A stretch of 64,000 bases of DNA. Origin: Paralvinella palmiformis (lineage: Eukaryota; Annelida; Polychaeta; Terebellida; Alvinellidae). This document shows positions 13,601-23,679 of the stretch, piece by piece. The notes beneath the pieces were generated by a model. It searched no databases and had not been told where the DNA came from. It saw nothing but the letters and a program-made list of their open reading frames with translations. The DNA is taken from assembly GCA_025642065.1 (NCBI GenBank), contig JAODUP010000144.1:1-64000 (forward strand). Direction: 5' to 3'. The number at the start of each line of letters is the position of its first letter. The stretch's first letter is position 1. The position numbers and the translations under genes are program-made.

Positions 13601-14116
13601 GGACATCACCTGTTCGGCCTTCCGGATCTCGTTCAGATCGTTGGCAAGAAGCCGTGCACAGTCTACCAGGTATGTCCTCTCGATGCTGGGCACGTTGTAC
13701 GATCGACGCAAGCCCGCGGACTCAGTCGCTCCCGATTTCCATTCAGTAGGTGTCACGTAGACGTCCACTGTGGGCCGCACGTTGACGCTGTCGTTTCGAT
13801 GACGTGCCCTCCACAGTGATATCACATCTCTGGATCTTCGATCACTTCCGGTTGTTTTACGTATGTAGCCCCTGCCACTCGGGGCCGTCAGTTCAGGAGC
13901 AGGGTCGATGTCCTGTTCGGCATCGGTGCCACTTCTCGGGTGGCCGGTCTCGTTTTCGTAATTGTAGGCGCTTCGGGGCAGTTTGTTCCTGGTGACATCA
14001 CGAGATTCCCCGTCCGGGTTGTAGCCCCATATGTGAAAGTTAACGAAGATAAGCGCCGCGTTGATGGTGAGGAAGAGCGCGTGACGTTTCGTCAGCAACA
14101 TCGTCAGTGCATACAT
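6715..14116 (-). CDS. GCNT-like beta-1,6-N-acetylglucosaminyltransferase (four coding exons)
   Basis: Join of 14116-13101, 11845-11722, 7809-7644 and 7052-6715 gives 547 codons plus TGA. Phases agree at every junction (2, 0, 1) and all introns are GT-AG. The product is a Golgi type II membrane enzyme of family GT14 (core-2/I branching), which adds beta-1,6-GlcNAc to O-glycan or lactosamine acceptors from UDP-GlcNAc. Visible features are a short cytosolic tail ending in TKR, a signal anchor at about 12-30, a low-complexity stem to about 145, and the catalytic domain from about 150. Recognisable blocks are FPLAFSIAMYRD (212-223), NNFYCIHID (238-246), FINLTGQEFPLRTN (304-317), HGLFSRKMV (384-392), PSEHYW (414-419) and MFANKF (495-500). 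E416 aligns with the catalytic base of vertebrate core-2 enzymes. Nine lumenal cysteines (153, 191, 242, 263, 290, 408, 470, 479, 511) match the number conserved in GCNT1. Which acceptor it prefers cannot be read from the sequence. Confidence 0.92.
7110..7276 (-). mobile_element. SINE family 1 copy in intron 3 of the GCNT-like gene
   Basis: Same strand as the gene. The core and tail are well kept (GCTTCATTACCTTTGGAGG, GGCCCATTTAGCCTACC on the reverse strand); the tRNA-like head is decayed. Confidence 0.8.
7644..7809 (-). CDS. GCNT-like gene, coding exon 3 (carries the catalytic Glu)
   Basis: The acceptor is TTGTGTTACAG before 7809 and the donor is ATATAG|GTACCA at 7644/7643. It encodes residues 381-435: GELHGLFSRKMVEY, then LEWCWDTGHPSEHYWNTL. 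The Glu of PSEHYW (E416) sits where the catalytic base lies in vertebrate core-2 enzymes. The exon ends in phase 1, and the split codon 436 becomes Val. Confidence 0.93.
8345..9405 (-). mobile_element. 5'-truncated LINE reverse-transcriptase remnant in GCNT intron 2
   Basis: Read on the minus strand from about 9405: LTILDLSAAFATIDY (motif A region), FCGVPKDSVLGPLMF (the usual QG is KD), HLHAGDTQIYI (the catalytic YADD-like box is now HAGD), then a clean stretch around LITSRLDYCNSLYNI and LQCVQDCLARVVTRSPRF with LLKSLHWLPV, and finally AFSVAAPSLWNS. This is the RT domain and C-terminus of a CR1/L2/jockey-type non-LTR element. Frameshifts and the altered active site make it dead. The 5' truncation is typical of target-primed insertion. 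Confidence 0.85.
9406..10000. other. Intron sequence, no feature identified
   Basis: Contains a short CAT-rich stretch near 9410 and otherwise unremarkable DNA. Short open frames here show no family resemblance. Confidence 0.4.
10009..10054. repeat. (AT)n microsatellite
   Basis: 46 bp of uninterrupted AT in GCNT intron 2. Confidence 0.95.
10407..10454. repeat. (AT)n microsatellite
   Basis: 48 bp of AT. Confidence 0.95.
10588..10619. repeat. (AC)n microsatellite
   Basis: About 32 bp of AC, followed by a CT/GT-rich tail to about 10700. Confidence 0.95.
10768..10792. repeat. (AT)n microsatellite
   Basis: About 25 bp. Confidence 0.9.
10800..11660. other. Intron sequence, no feature identified
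   Basis: Nothing recognised beyond a C13-14 homopolymer at about 11651-11665 and a duplicated short segment (CGTAGATGGTCATATACTAA at about 11685 and 11701) next to the exon 2 donor. The second copy includes the donor itself. Confidence 0.5.
11722..11845 (-). CDS. GCNT-like gene, coding exon 2 (124 nt, easily missed)
   Basis: The acceptor is CCCACAG before 11845 and the donor is AAG|GTTAGT at 11722/11721. The first G completes the Arg-339 codon started in exon 1. The next 41 codons are open and end in phase 0, exactly what exon 3 requires. The peptide starts RMDKDRVNYHWTHRW and ends GPPPFNLTFFK. The family has a basic/aromatic strand followed by a proline-rich turn and a Lys just before the HGxFSR block at this point. 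No other stretch of the intron that I read fits both phase and sequence. Confidence 0.88.
11931..12108 (+). mobile_element. SINE family 1 copy in GCNT intron 1
   Basis: Near full length: GCGCCCCCGTGGTCTACC head, box B TTTCGAATC, GGGTGTTTCATCTTCGAC, GGCCCATTTAGCCTACC, and AAAACATCAAT tail. Opposite in strand to the host gene. Confidence 0.88.
12147..12336 (+). mobile_element. SINE family 1 copy, close behind the previous one
   Basis: Near full length: GCGCCTCAGTGGTCTAGCGG (box A region), box B GTTCGAATC, core, and a CATCATCATCAT tail. Only about 40 bp separate it from the copy at 11931. Confidence 0.9.
12400..12825. other. Intron 1 sequence, no feature identified
   Basis: No SINE head, LINE motif or exon-like frame found. 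Confidence 0.4.
12830..12975. repeat. About 49-bp tandem repeat, three units
   Basis: Three diverged units, each with a GCAGAT-type start, a CTTGCCAGTGGGATT core and ACACAG. Lies in GCNT intron 1. Confidence 0.8.
13101..14116 (-). CDS. GCNT-like gene, coding exon 1
   Basis: Encodes residues 1-338 and two bases of codon 339: tail, signal anchor, stem and the first half of the catalytic domain. The ATG at 14116 is chosen because an in-frame TGA lies at 14137-14135. The exon ends CTCCAG|GTAAAT at 13101/13100. A pyrimidine-rich stretch followed by GTAG just upstream (acceptor about 14158) suggests that the exon starts near 14157 and that an untranslated first exon lies further upstream. Potential N-glycosylation sites include NET at 55, NDS at 108, NLT at 306 and NGS at 328. 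Confidence 0.93.
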
Positions 14117-14134
14117 CTGGACGGACTGTCTGGA

Positions 14135-14157
14135 TCACTGGAACGCCGCTAGGGAAC
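14135..14157 (-). promoter_or_regulatory. Candidate 5' UTR start and splice acceptor of the GCNT-like gene
   Basis: On the minus strand a pyrimidine-rich run ends in GTAG at 14161-14158, followed by an exon-like stretch to the ATG. This would place an untranslated exon and the promoter upstream, beyond 14158. It rests on splice-site appearance only. Confidence 0.4.
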
Positions 14158-14249
14158 CTACAAACAGGAAGCACCCACAATCAGCAAGATTAACAAAGCG
14201 TTACCTGGACTAACTTCATTGTTTCGCAAACAACGTTTGTGGCCGATGA

Positions 14250-15480
14250 TTCAGTTATATTATAATATTATAAACATGCAACAAACTATTTTTTAAATTA
14301 ATATTATTGTAATAATCAATAATTCCCTGTCTGTTTCAGGAAGAATGACGCCGACAGTCGGCGCCACCAATCAGCGCAACGGGTGTCGGAACTATGGTTC
14401 AATTGGTAGTTAGTCGATATTTTGAGGGCACATCATTTTAAATCAGTGTTTTAGTTAACTTTGGCATTTAGTTAATATTCATGAAATGGAGCTTGTGACA
14501 GTATCGTAATTACCAATAACACCAGGCGCCCTGTAAATACACAGGGCGCAAAATAAAACGTACATGGCGCAGTTAAATAGGGGAGGGCGTTGCGCCACCG
14601 TGTAATTGCCTAGCTGGAACACTGTAATCTGCTCCCGACGCCACTAGCAGGAGACAATACTATCAATCCGGTCTCCTTAAAATATTTCCAAGACAAGTTC
14701 GGGATCCCGAATCACGATCTTAGGTTAGATTTGGCGTATACAAAACTGGGAAATCCGTTGGAAAAGGAAGAATAATAGACAATTTCCGCAACGACTGCGC
14801 CATCTAGTGAACGTCCGTTTGCGGATCGCGTTACACCGGGCTCGCTGAACCACGTGATAAAAACATATGTTTCATATCTTGATAATATGTCTATTAGAGT
14901 TTCCCAGCTTGATGATTTATTTTCAATAACATGTAATGTTTTCAGGCAAAAATCACCTTCCGCCTTACAAAAAAATCTTATCTATCAGTAAGAACAATTC
15001 TACGTTATATTTAATAAAAATGAAACTGCTACAACAACTTATAGATCGATTTAGTTCTGTGAATCCCCCAAAACGTAAATTTACAAACAATTACACTTCT
15101 TTTTCCATCCTACTTCACTATGTACACGCGGCTTCACTGAGCCGAAAACCACAGTAGATGTGGACTGCGCATGCGTCGCGGAAATTGTCCTTTTTTTAGT
15201 TAGGCATAGAACACAAACACAAAGTACTTGACAGCAACAGGTACTTCATTAACTCTAACTATCCTGACACTAAGCTCGTAATTATTAGGAATGAGTGCGC
15301 GACTCAATATAATCATTACATTATCTTATAATAATACCAAAAACAATCAAACTATGATAGTCACAAATGACACTGGGACGCAAACCCTGGATCACGTGGC
15401 GACCTAAAGACGTTTAATTACTGTCCCCCAGAGGGCGAGCTCCGAGTTGCTGCCATAAACACAATTAACGAGGTTAATTT
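14250..15480. other. Region upstream of the GCNT-like gene, no gene
   Basis: Could hold the promoter and a non-coding first exon. I see only local hairpins (near 14350 and at 14526) and scattered GC-rich patches. Confidence 0.4.
14526..14549. repeat. Perfect hairpin, 9-bp stem
   Basis: GCGCCCTGT, six-base loop, ACAGGGCGC. No Helitron-type CTRR end follows within a few bases. Role unknown. Confidence 0.7.
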
Positions 15481-15537
15481 ACCTGTGCATTTCCTTTGCT
15501 TGAAATGCTATCCTAGCGGTAAAAAGCTGTACTTACT

Positions 15538-16200
15538 AAAGCTAAGATTCCATATACGCGGTATGCGACATGCGGATACGGCAAAAATGGAACAGCATGT
15601 AAACAGACGAGAACGCTTCCTTATGTACGGGTACGGCATACGATTTGTATTGGGGCTGCGTATGGATTGGAATACGGCAAACTGAATCGCTCCATGTAGC
15701 GTTTCGTTCGGCAACTTACAAAAAATCGGACGGGGGAATATAGAATATGACGTCAGAGGCAGGTATTTCCCGAACAATTTGCGGGATTTTAGATTCTCTG
15801 GTCAACCTGAAGTATTGATCGAATTTCTCCCCATCAAATTGTACTTTCTTGACCAGATTATAATATGCTCCTTGTTGAAGACGGTTCCTATTTATGCATG
15901 CACCCACCAGCGAGGTTTTCTTTGCTTAGTAGGTTTTTTAATTGCATAAATTTGTATGCACTAGCAATCAGTAACAAGTTATTTTGCTATTTTTGGCATT
16001 TCTAATCTGTAAATCTGTTTTAGGGGAGTAATAACTGATACACACACACATCTGTTTTTTTGTTTTGTTTTGTTATCCATTATGTATGTCCATTGTATTG
16101 CCTTGTTCTTGGTTTGAAAATCATCAGCAAAAGAGACTGAAAACGCACCTAAAAACCTGTGCCGCACCCAGATACCGCGTATATGGAATCTAAGCTTAAC
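15538..16200 (+). mobile_element. Inverted-repeat element (MITE-like), short copy
   Basis: The two ends are inverted repeats sharing AGATTCCATATACGCGGTAT (15545-15564 plus; about 16172-16191 minus). The interior at 15684-15983 matches 1838-2155. About 660 bp with no coding capacity I can recognise. The target duplication cannot be set because the outermost bases are ambiguous (TTA/TAA-like). Confidence 0.75.
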
Positions 16201-16432
16201 TGAGCCCACCCAGGTTCCACGCGACGTTTGAAATAAAACCATGATTCAGCTCAAAAACAAGCGGCCAAGTTTCGCTGCCCAAGGACATACAATTTAACTT
16301 CTGGTGAACAACCATTTCATTTTGTAAAGTTAAAAAGCGGAATATATACTATTTCAATTGTCGTTTCATATTTTGATCAATGGTAAAAGTGGTTTGCCTT
16401 GTTCACGAAGGATGCCCCCTCCACACAAACGC

Positions 16433-16488
16433 AGAGAGAGAGAAAGAGAGAGAGAGAGAGAGGGAGAGAGAGAGAGAAACACAGACAG

Positions 16489-16543
<55 letters not shown>

Positions 16544-16562
16544 TACACAGACACACACACAC
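16433..16562. repeat. (GA)n with (ACAC) interruptions
   Basis: Purine-rich tract of GAGA blocks broken by ACACAGAC. It creates long open frames in several phases on both strands that are not genes. Confidence 0.95.
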
Positions 16563-16599
16563 AGAGAATTTGTATATGACTGGAATAAATAATTGGTCA

Positions 16600-17800
16600 A
16601 TGTCTCTCTCTACACAGCGTATATTCAGTATCAAGGTATGACCACGTGATTTTCTCCGGACACCTCGTGTAATTAGCCAATTTACGCCGTGTCTGAGTCT
16701 AGAATCATTGAAATCATTAACCACAGAATACAATTATTGCTTTTTGTATGGATTTCTGACTAATAAAAAAATTTCTATAAAATATATCACCTCAAAAGAA
16801 GTGTACAGCTCAGCCTCAGCAGGTTAACATAACCAATTAACCCCTGCTAGCTACAACAACGAACCAATCCCCACTTGGCAACCTTCCGAACATCTAGGAA
16901 GACACTCATCTCAAACCAGACCCATTCGTCAACTGATATTCGACGAGTGTCTAACGATTACAGAACGGAAACTGATTGGAGTAAGTGCAACGGTCTCTTC
17001 GAGCGCGTGCTCATTGTCCGGAACCACTTCTATGACGTCAATGCCCGGGTGGGGGGGGGGTTGAGATTTGGTGCAGCTCATAAATGTGAACTTTTCACTT
17101 TCCACAAGACCGTAAATCACGGTAGCAAACCTGCTGGGGTCGTAAAATCGTAAGTGTGCTTCTTTCAACAGGAATACTCTATGAGGTAGTTAGGTACGTA
17201 TGGTTCCCTTAAGACAATCTGGTATCTTACTGGGCAGTCATTAGATAATGAGGAGGGCTAATGTCAATCAGTATATTTACATTTTAACAAATCTTTCCGA
17301 ACAGGCAGTTTCGTCGAAAACCACTTACGTGTGAGAACACAAAATTCTTTTTGTTGTTGTTCATTTACTACGTATGGGAACATTAAGACAATCAAGCGGT
17401 TATATAAATCCTGAAGCAGAACTGGTATCAGGATTGGCTACAGACCTCAAGGACGGAGGTTGGAATTACGTCTGAGCGTGAAAGATGTTTCATTCACAAT
17501 TTCACGTCATTGCAGAAAATAGACCACAACAGAAACAATGTGTTGTTGTTGTTGCTATTGAGCAACATGTCAGTTCACCTGCAGCTAAGAACAGGGACGG
17601 CATCACATACTAGTATTCACATTTAACACTGCTACTACTAGTACTAATCAGTACTACACATTCACTAGATATCACCGACAACTACACAGTTTAGTGATTT
17701 TTTTCGGTTACACGTTTGGTTGTTTCTGGTCGAGTGAACAAACAGCATGAGGTTCAGTAGAATACTTAATAGCTGGATAACAATGACATTATTAGGAGTC
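16600..17800. other. No gene supported
   Basis: Contains a G10 homopolymer near 17049 and otherwise unique-looking DNA. Confidence 0.4.
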
Positions 17801-17805
17801 TGGGT

Positions 17806-17992
17806 GATGACGATGATTGATGTTTTACAGCCACTTTTGTGCACATGGTAGGCTAAATGGTACCGAAAGCTCCAAAGGTATTGAAGCGACGTCAAAGATG
17901 AAAACCCCTTCAGATATGCCAACGCTGAGATTCGAACTCAGGTGGTAGTGGTCTGTGGACCAACGCGCTATCAGTTAGACCACGGAAGCGCG
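17806..17992 (-). mobile_element. SINE family 1, near full length
   Basis: The reverse strand carries CGTGGTCTAACTG at the head, box B GTTCGAATC, the core and AAAACATCAATCATCGTCATC at the tail. Confidence 0.88.
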
Positions 17993-17999
17993 TATTAGG

Positions 18000-19380
18000 A
18001 GGCTGGGATGCACATTTTCCGATACTGATATGGTCAACCTACCATTAATTAACCATCGACCACAACTGTGACGAGACCAAATTATACCATAAAACTCTTT
18101 CAGAGATTTACGCCTTTCCAATAACTCATACTATGTTCAAGGTATTTCACCTAGTTGGCGTCTATATTTGGCGAGGCTTTCAGCTTGAACATTTTTGACT
18201 CAGTTGGCACTTGAATATGTACCTTTTGACTCCTAGCACATCACAAAAGAACCAGTACGCTGTCAACCCGTTCCCTGTCTTGGAATCAATTGAAGTGAAA
18301 CAAAGCTCAGCCGAGGATGTCAGGTGTGTGTGTGTGTGTGTGTTATGACAACAACCACAACAGAGATGCCTTACATAAACAAGCTAAATCGACGAAGCAT
18401 AATATACGAAGGCAATGAGGTAACTGTTACACGCAGGATGCGAATCAATTTGTCCACTGAAACCAAATAGACTGCTCAGGTTACGCGACGTGAGAATAAA
18501 ACAGAGACGCTTTCAGAGATTTGAAGCGAGTTATCTATTTCGCGAACTTCTAGTCGACAAATGACTTCTATATATGGAAGAACCATTTGATAGTCGTAAG
18601 CAGGCTGCGGATTCTCGAATAATTCATTCAAGTGTAGAAATCCAGAGAAACCAATGGCAATCCGGATTACCAAACGACTACCTCAAACTATACCTCTTTT
18701 GGTGAGCTCCTTTCCCGACGTTTTCACTACAAGTACATTCGAATAATGGTTCTGATTAACAGAGATTTTGACTCGAGAACTTCACCCACGGGGTGTGTAG
18801 CAAAACGTTTGACCTTGTGGCTTTTATACTAGAGGATTTTTGAAGAAGAAACCCTACCCCCGAACTTTCATCTTAGAAACTGTTTCGGTTAGAACCTTCA
18901 AACCACACGACATTTTGACGCGAAAGAATGATCAACTAGAGAACGACTGAAAAGACCAAACTACTAATAGCAGCAATGTGACTCGAATCCGGCAGCTCTG
19001 GTTAATTACACATCAACCCTACCAACTGCAGTGTCGTCCATTATCGGGTTATTAAGTTAAAGCTGCTTTTATTGACAGATGATTGTCTCGCGCACGTTTT
19101 GTGGAAAGACGTGGAGAAACACACCCAAAACAGTTCGTATTACACGTATGGCAAGACTGGAATGCAGGCGTTCCAATGCAAATATCAAATTTATTTGATT
19201 ACCATGCTCAGATGCTCTTCTAACACGCCGTACTATAACATGTTTTCGCTCTACTGTTGGCACCTTGTACAGAATAAAAATAGTTCGCATTCTTCTGACA
19301 TATATTATGAGAAAGTGAAAGACGGATGTGAACGAATGAGTAACTGCTTTGTTTACGATCGGCGACGGTGTCAATCGGAA
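18000..19380. other. No gene supported
   Basis: A short (GT)n lies at about 18325. Overlapping open frames on both strands at 19069-19428 are likely chance; neither resembles a known family. Confidence 0.4.
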
Positions 19381-19383
19381 CAA

Positions 19384-19556
19384 CCGCCACCTCCGTGGCG
19401 CGTTGGATCCCAGATCACTCACTACTAGCTAAGATCGAATCTCGGCGTGTCCATATCTGAAGAGTGTTTCATCTTTGACTTAATTCGCTTCATTACCTTT
19501 GGAGGCCGCTCGGGCCATTTAACCTACTATGTGCACAAAAGTGGCTGGAAGAGCTG
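19384..19556 (+). mobile_element. SINE family 1 copy, decayed head
   Basis: ATCGAATCTCGGCGTG box B region, TGTTTCATCTTTGACTT, GGAGGCCGCTCGGGCC, ending GCACAAAAGTGG. An internal AATT insertion is present. Confidence 0.8.
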
Positions 19557-20017
19557 CAACAACAATTATATCTGCAATTCTACCCCACAACCTCGTTCTT
19601 GGCAATGTTCTTCCTCATCAATTGTACGAGAATCCTTATATAATAATAGCCTCCAGAGGTGGTTAAGACTCAACCTAAACGACATATTGTGAAAGCGAGT
19701 GAGTGCGTGAATGAATGAGTGAGAGAGTTCAAGCCTGATTGATTGATTTGTTTAGCGTGGGCACTGGCATGCATGGAGGGATGTATTAACCTACATGCTT
19801 CCCACAATCAAGGAAATATTATTTTCTAAGAAATTTCAATTTTCTAAGACAAAGTATACAAGATTTGTGGGGAAAAAGCATGTCATATTTATTCAATGTA
19901 TGATCCATTATTAACATTTTCATGGTACAGCCTTCTCGCCCCTTCTAGCTGTCTGATCCACCCACTTATTTAAATTTTAAATAACATGGGATATCAAGGC
20001 TAGGCCTATGTACCAGT

Positions 20018-20656
20018 CAGGCATGAGGTCAAACACATTTGTCTTTGAAAGTATTTAAATACTTTTTTCAAGTATTTGTATTTGAGCTGACCATAGAGAA
20101 AATTATTTGTATTTGTATTTAAATACTTTCACAAAGTATTTCATTTTTCAAATACATCTGCAAATACATTAAAATACTTTTCTAAAATTATTTCATGTTT
20201 TGCTCTGAATAATTTGTTTCAGAAAATAATTTTATCACTGAATTGCACGCACACAATCATGAAGGAATTGTCTTCACTCTGATCACAAGGAATTGCAATT
20301 AATAATATCTTTGATGTAATGACTTCTGATGGCTTCTTTGTCAATCAAAGGGATATTATCCTCAATTATATGTAGTATAGATAGAAGGGATCAAAGGATA
20401 ATATGAAACAACTTGTGAGTAAATCCAATGACCAGATCTAATCAACAAAAAATTAATAATTTGATGTGACAAATCTAGTTGATGCTGTGAGGAAGGAAGG
20501 AAAAACAATGAATTTATTCTTTTGATTTGAAAAGTATTTAAAATACATCCAACAGTATTTGTATTTAAATACATTTACAAATGAATGTATTTGTATTTTA
20601 CCAAAAGAAATGTATTTGTATTTAAATACATTTGAATGTATTTGAGCCCCTACCTG
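20018..20656. mobile_element. Non-autonomous hAT-type transposon, 639 bp
   Basis: Flanked by a perfect 8-bp target duplication GTACCAGT (20010-20017 and 20657-20664), the hAT hallmark. Termini are imperfect inverted repeats: CAGGCATGAGGTCAAACACA on the left and, read inward on the minus strand, CAGGTAGGGGCTCAAATACA on the right. Arms of several hundred bases are packed with AAATACTTTNTATTT-like repeats in both orientations, probably transposase binding sites. The 20250-20520 centre has no coding signal, so it would need a transposase in trans. Confidence 0.85.
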
Positions 20657-20664
20657 GTACCAGT

Positions 20665-21430
20665 ACCCTTTTTCTGCTACAATCAAAGTTTTCTTCTACA
20701 GGTATAATATGTATTCACAGACTTTTCTGTTCTGAGTGGATTTTTTTCCAGGCAATATATTTTTCCAAGACATTTCCTGATTTTGTAAAATTCAAGGACA
20801 TTTCCAGGACCTAGAAAATTAATTGATTATTTTCCTGAGAACCTTGACCTAGGAAATGGTGGTGTAAAGGAGCTACTAAATGTGATATGCTATATCTTGT
20901 ATTTACACTGACAATACAGAATGACTTTCACCAATGTTTACAGTCATTGTTAGTTTGTTGGGTATCAATACAATAACAAAAATATACTTATATAACGTAT
21001 TTTGTTTGCCATAACATACATGCGGCTGGGATGATGCATGCATGCCGTAATAAAGATATATACACACATCAATGTATATATGCACACACAACTGGATGAG
21101 CCCACATATACACACACATGTAGCCAATCATACACCAACAAACCCATCTTTATTATCTGTTGGGGTAAGTCTGGATTTATCAAAACATTTTGTATGTGTC
21201 TAAATGATTGAAGCTTAAAATAAAACTATTACCAGTGTATCAAATACAGATAGCTCATAGGTAATGCCATACTACTATTTACTAGTACCAATCTATATAT
21301 ATGAACCCGAAATGAATGGTTAGTGATAAACAAATGGTATATGCAAACCAGTACCAGTCCAGACGTTATGATGCATTTCTAAGGACTCTTGGCACAACTG
21401 AAAGCTTAGGAATTTATAGTGATGGTCGCT
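20665..21430. other. No gene supported
   Basis: AT-rich DNA with a short CA/TA-rich stretch at about 21060-21120. Confidence 0.4.
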
Positions 21431-21441
21431 TGGAACACACG

Positions 21442-21501
<60 letters not shown>

Positions 21502-21502
21502 G
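21442..21502. repeat. (CG)n(AC)n microsatellite
   Basis: Short GCGCGC then about 55 bp of AC. Confidence 0.95.
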
Positions 21503-21994
21503 AGGAAAAGCAAATGAGAGGGGATAATGGAGAGAGGGGGTATTTTGTTTATTCTGGAGGCTGGTGAAATCTGGCAGGCATACATTCTGGAGTAAATTAA
21601 CTGGTCACACTGAACACTAGCTTGGAGAATGAAACAACAACCAAACCCACCAAAATGCTATCCTAAAACCTAATGTACTCTAGAGTACAACATCATGAAC
21701 AACCTCCCAAGGACAAGTTTAAGGGGTTAGGTGGGGGGGGGGGGTCTTATATTACGCATCACTGGTCTCAGAAAGGTTTCTCCAAACAACCACACATGAC
21801 ATTTCTTATTTGTCTAAACAGAAGTCACCTGTCTGAAATTTGGGTATATGCACATGAGGCAAAATCTATGGTATAGCATCATACTTATCTATGAAAACAA
21901 ACTTGCATTATTGAAAAAAAATTATTTGTAACCATAAGCTCAATTATTAACATCATAAAGTAGCATCGGATGACTGGAAAAATGAGTTCAACTG

Positions 21995-22142
21995 ATTCGT
22001 TTAGCCTCAATGCTTGTCACACCAGGAATAAATCACCCAGGGACTGCCTAGGCAGACATCCCACAAACACAGGTAGGAGTCAGATTCGAACTTACAATTT
22101 GGAGCTTTTTAGTGCAGTGCTATAACTACTGCACCATTTAAT
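21995..22142 (-). mobile_element. SINE family 4 copy
   Basis: Reverse strand: GGTGCAGTAGTTATAGCACT (box A region), box B GTTCGAATC, then a body with CTACCTGTGTTTGTGGGAT. Shares head and body with 39672-39870. Confidence 0.7.
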
Positions 22143-22573
22143 GGAGAGTGAGGCTTTGTCAAATACAGTCACGTAATGCCCGTGTTTCCCACTGCACTCA
22201 TTTTCTTAGATAGTTCCATAATAAGGAGGTATTTTAATTTGGGACGTACATGTCACCTGAGTGAATCCAAAGTCTCAAACAACCAGTCCTGTGCTAATGA
22301 TCTACAGCCAGAAGTAAACAAACAGGGTATTATTATTTTCAATGTAAACTTTTTGTTACCCATATATTTTGCTAACCTGGGCTTCACATTTTCACCCTTT
22401 GTTTATTTGATGTGCTGTCCTCTAAATCTGTCCAAACTCAAATGTCTACATGATGTGGTGAATGTTAACAGTTTCCTCTTGATAATGATCCATGACAAAA
22501 AGGTCTCAGAACCTCTACCCCCCCCCACATACATATGCACCCAGGCACGCATACAAGTATGCCTGTAGTTTCG

Positions 22574-22576
<3 letters not shown>

Positions 22577-22616
<40 letters not shown>
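22577..22616. repeat. (AT)n microsatellite
   Basis: About 40 bp, then a short AC run. Confidence 0.95.
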
Positions 22617-22619
<3 letters not shown>

Positions 22620-23156
22620 GCACACTCACACACTGGTTAACCTTTTCTAGTATGAGACTGAATTAATTAGCATAGTTTATAATCAGGTTATTTAATGTTT
22701 CTTTAGGAGAGTCAACTCCTGGTCTGGACAATTGTAGTGTAGACATATCTTAAAATTGAATCCAAATCCAATACTGGTAGGTGTGTATAAGGGGGGGGGG
22801 GTCTCGGATATAGTTGCTAAAATGGGACATTAACATTGAACACGACCACTCCACACGAATTCCACTACATATTTGTTTTTATGAAGAAAGGGAGCCACTA
22901 CCAGTAAATAACATGGACCTTCTACTCACTCCACTAATATGAGCCCATATCATATTAAACGAGTTCCAACATTACATTCAGGTAGTCTCTTAATTCTGGC
23001 ACCGGATCCGCCCCAGAAAGGCACAATGTCGTAAAATACGAAACTGCCAAAACAAGACTAATTACACACCCGACCTCCTGATACCTTGGTACCAGATCTA
23101 CGGAGTAGTGATGGCATAGCCTATTAAAAAATCCGGTCAAGTCTTATTTTCTATGA

Positions 23157-23395
23157 CCTAGCCGTTAAGCGCCCTACACTTGGTGTCAATTAGGGTCACA
23201 GGTTCCATCCCAGCCAGAGGTCGAAACTTTTGCAGAGATTAATATCTCGGCTCACAACATCGTGGGTGGTTGACCACGTTAAATGGCGCTGCCGTCTCCA
23301 CTGAATTATTTAAAATAAAGGGGGACGTTAAAAAAACCCTGATGACGTAAAACACTCTGGCAGTGACCACTCTCTGACTGAATACATTTCGTAAA
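23157..23395 (+). mobile_element. SINE family 3 copy
   Basis: tRNA-like head with CTAGCCGTTAAGCGCC and a degenerate box B CAGGTTCCATCCC, then GAGGTCGAAAC, TTAATATCTCGGCTCAC, CACGTTAAATGGCGCTGCC and CGTAAAACACTCTGGCAGTG. The body matches the minus-strand copy at 61094-61462. Confidence 0.82.
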
Positions 23396-23679
23396 ACAAG
23401 TAATTCGAACCAGAAAAGCAGAAACAGTCCGTTAAATTAAACTATGGAATTAATTATTGCTTAAGCTCAGCGTGGAAACATCGGCTCATAGAGATCTACG
23501 TTGTTGTCGTCGTCGTAACTGCTGTTGTATAAGATCTACTCTAGTACGAATCAAGCAGACGATAAATCCTACGTTACCTTGTATGACGCTTCTACTATAT
23601 CACCCACTCACTGCCAGTTCGACCCCACATGTTATCCTGACAACGAAATCGTTATATCCTCACCCGTCATAGACTCATA

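Noticed and set aside
13187..13995. Plus-strand frames opposite GCNT exon 1
   Set aside because: Antisense shadows of the GC-rich coding exon.
14526..14549. Helitron 3' end
   Set aside because: A hairpin is present, but no CTRR terminus follows at the usual distance and no 5' TC end is recognisable.
16358..16733. Several overlapping frames on both strands
   Set aside because: They come from the (GA)n/(AC)n tract and show only dipeptide repeats.
19069..19428. Two overlapping frames of about 117 codons, one per strand
   Set aside because: Neither resembles a known protein, and mutual overlap on both strands is typical of chance in this composition.
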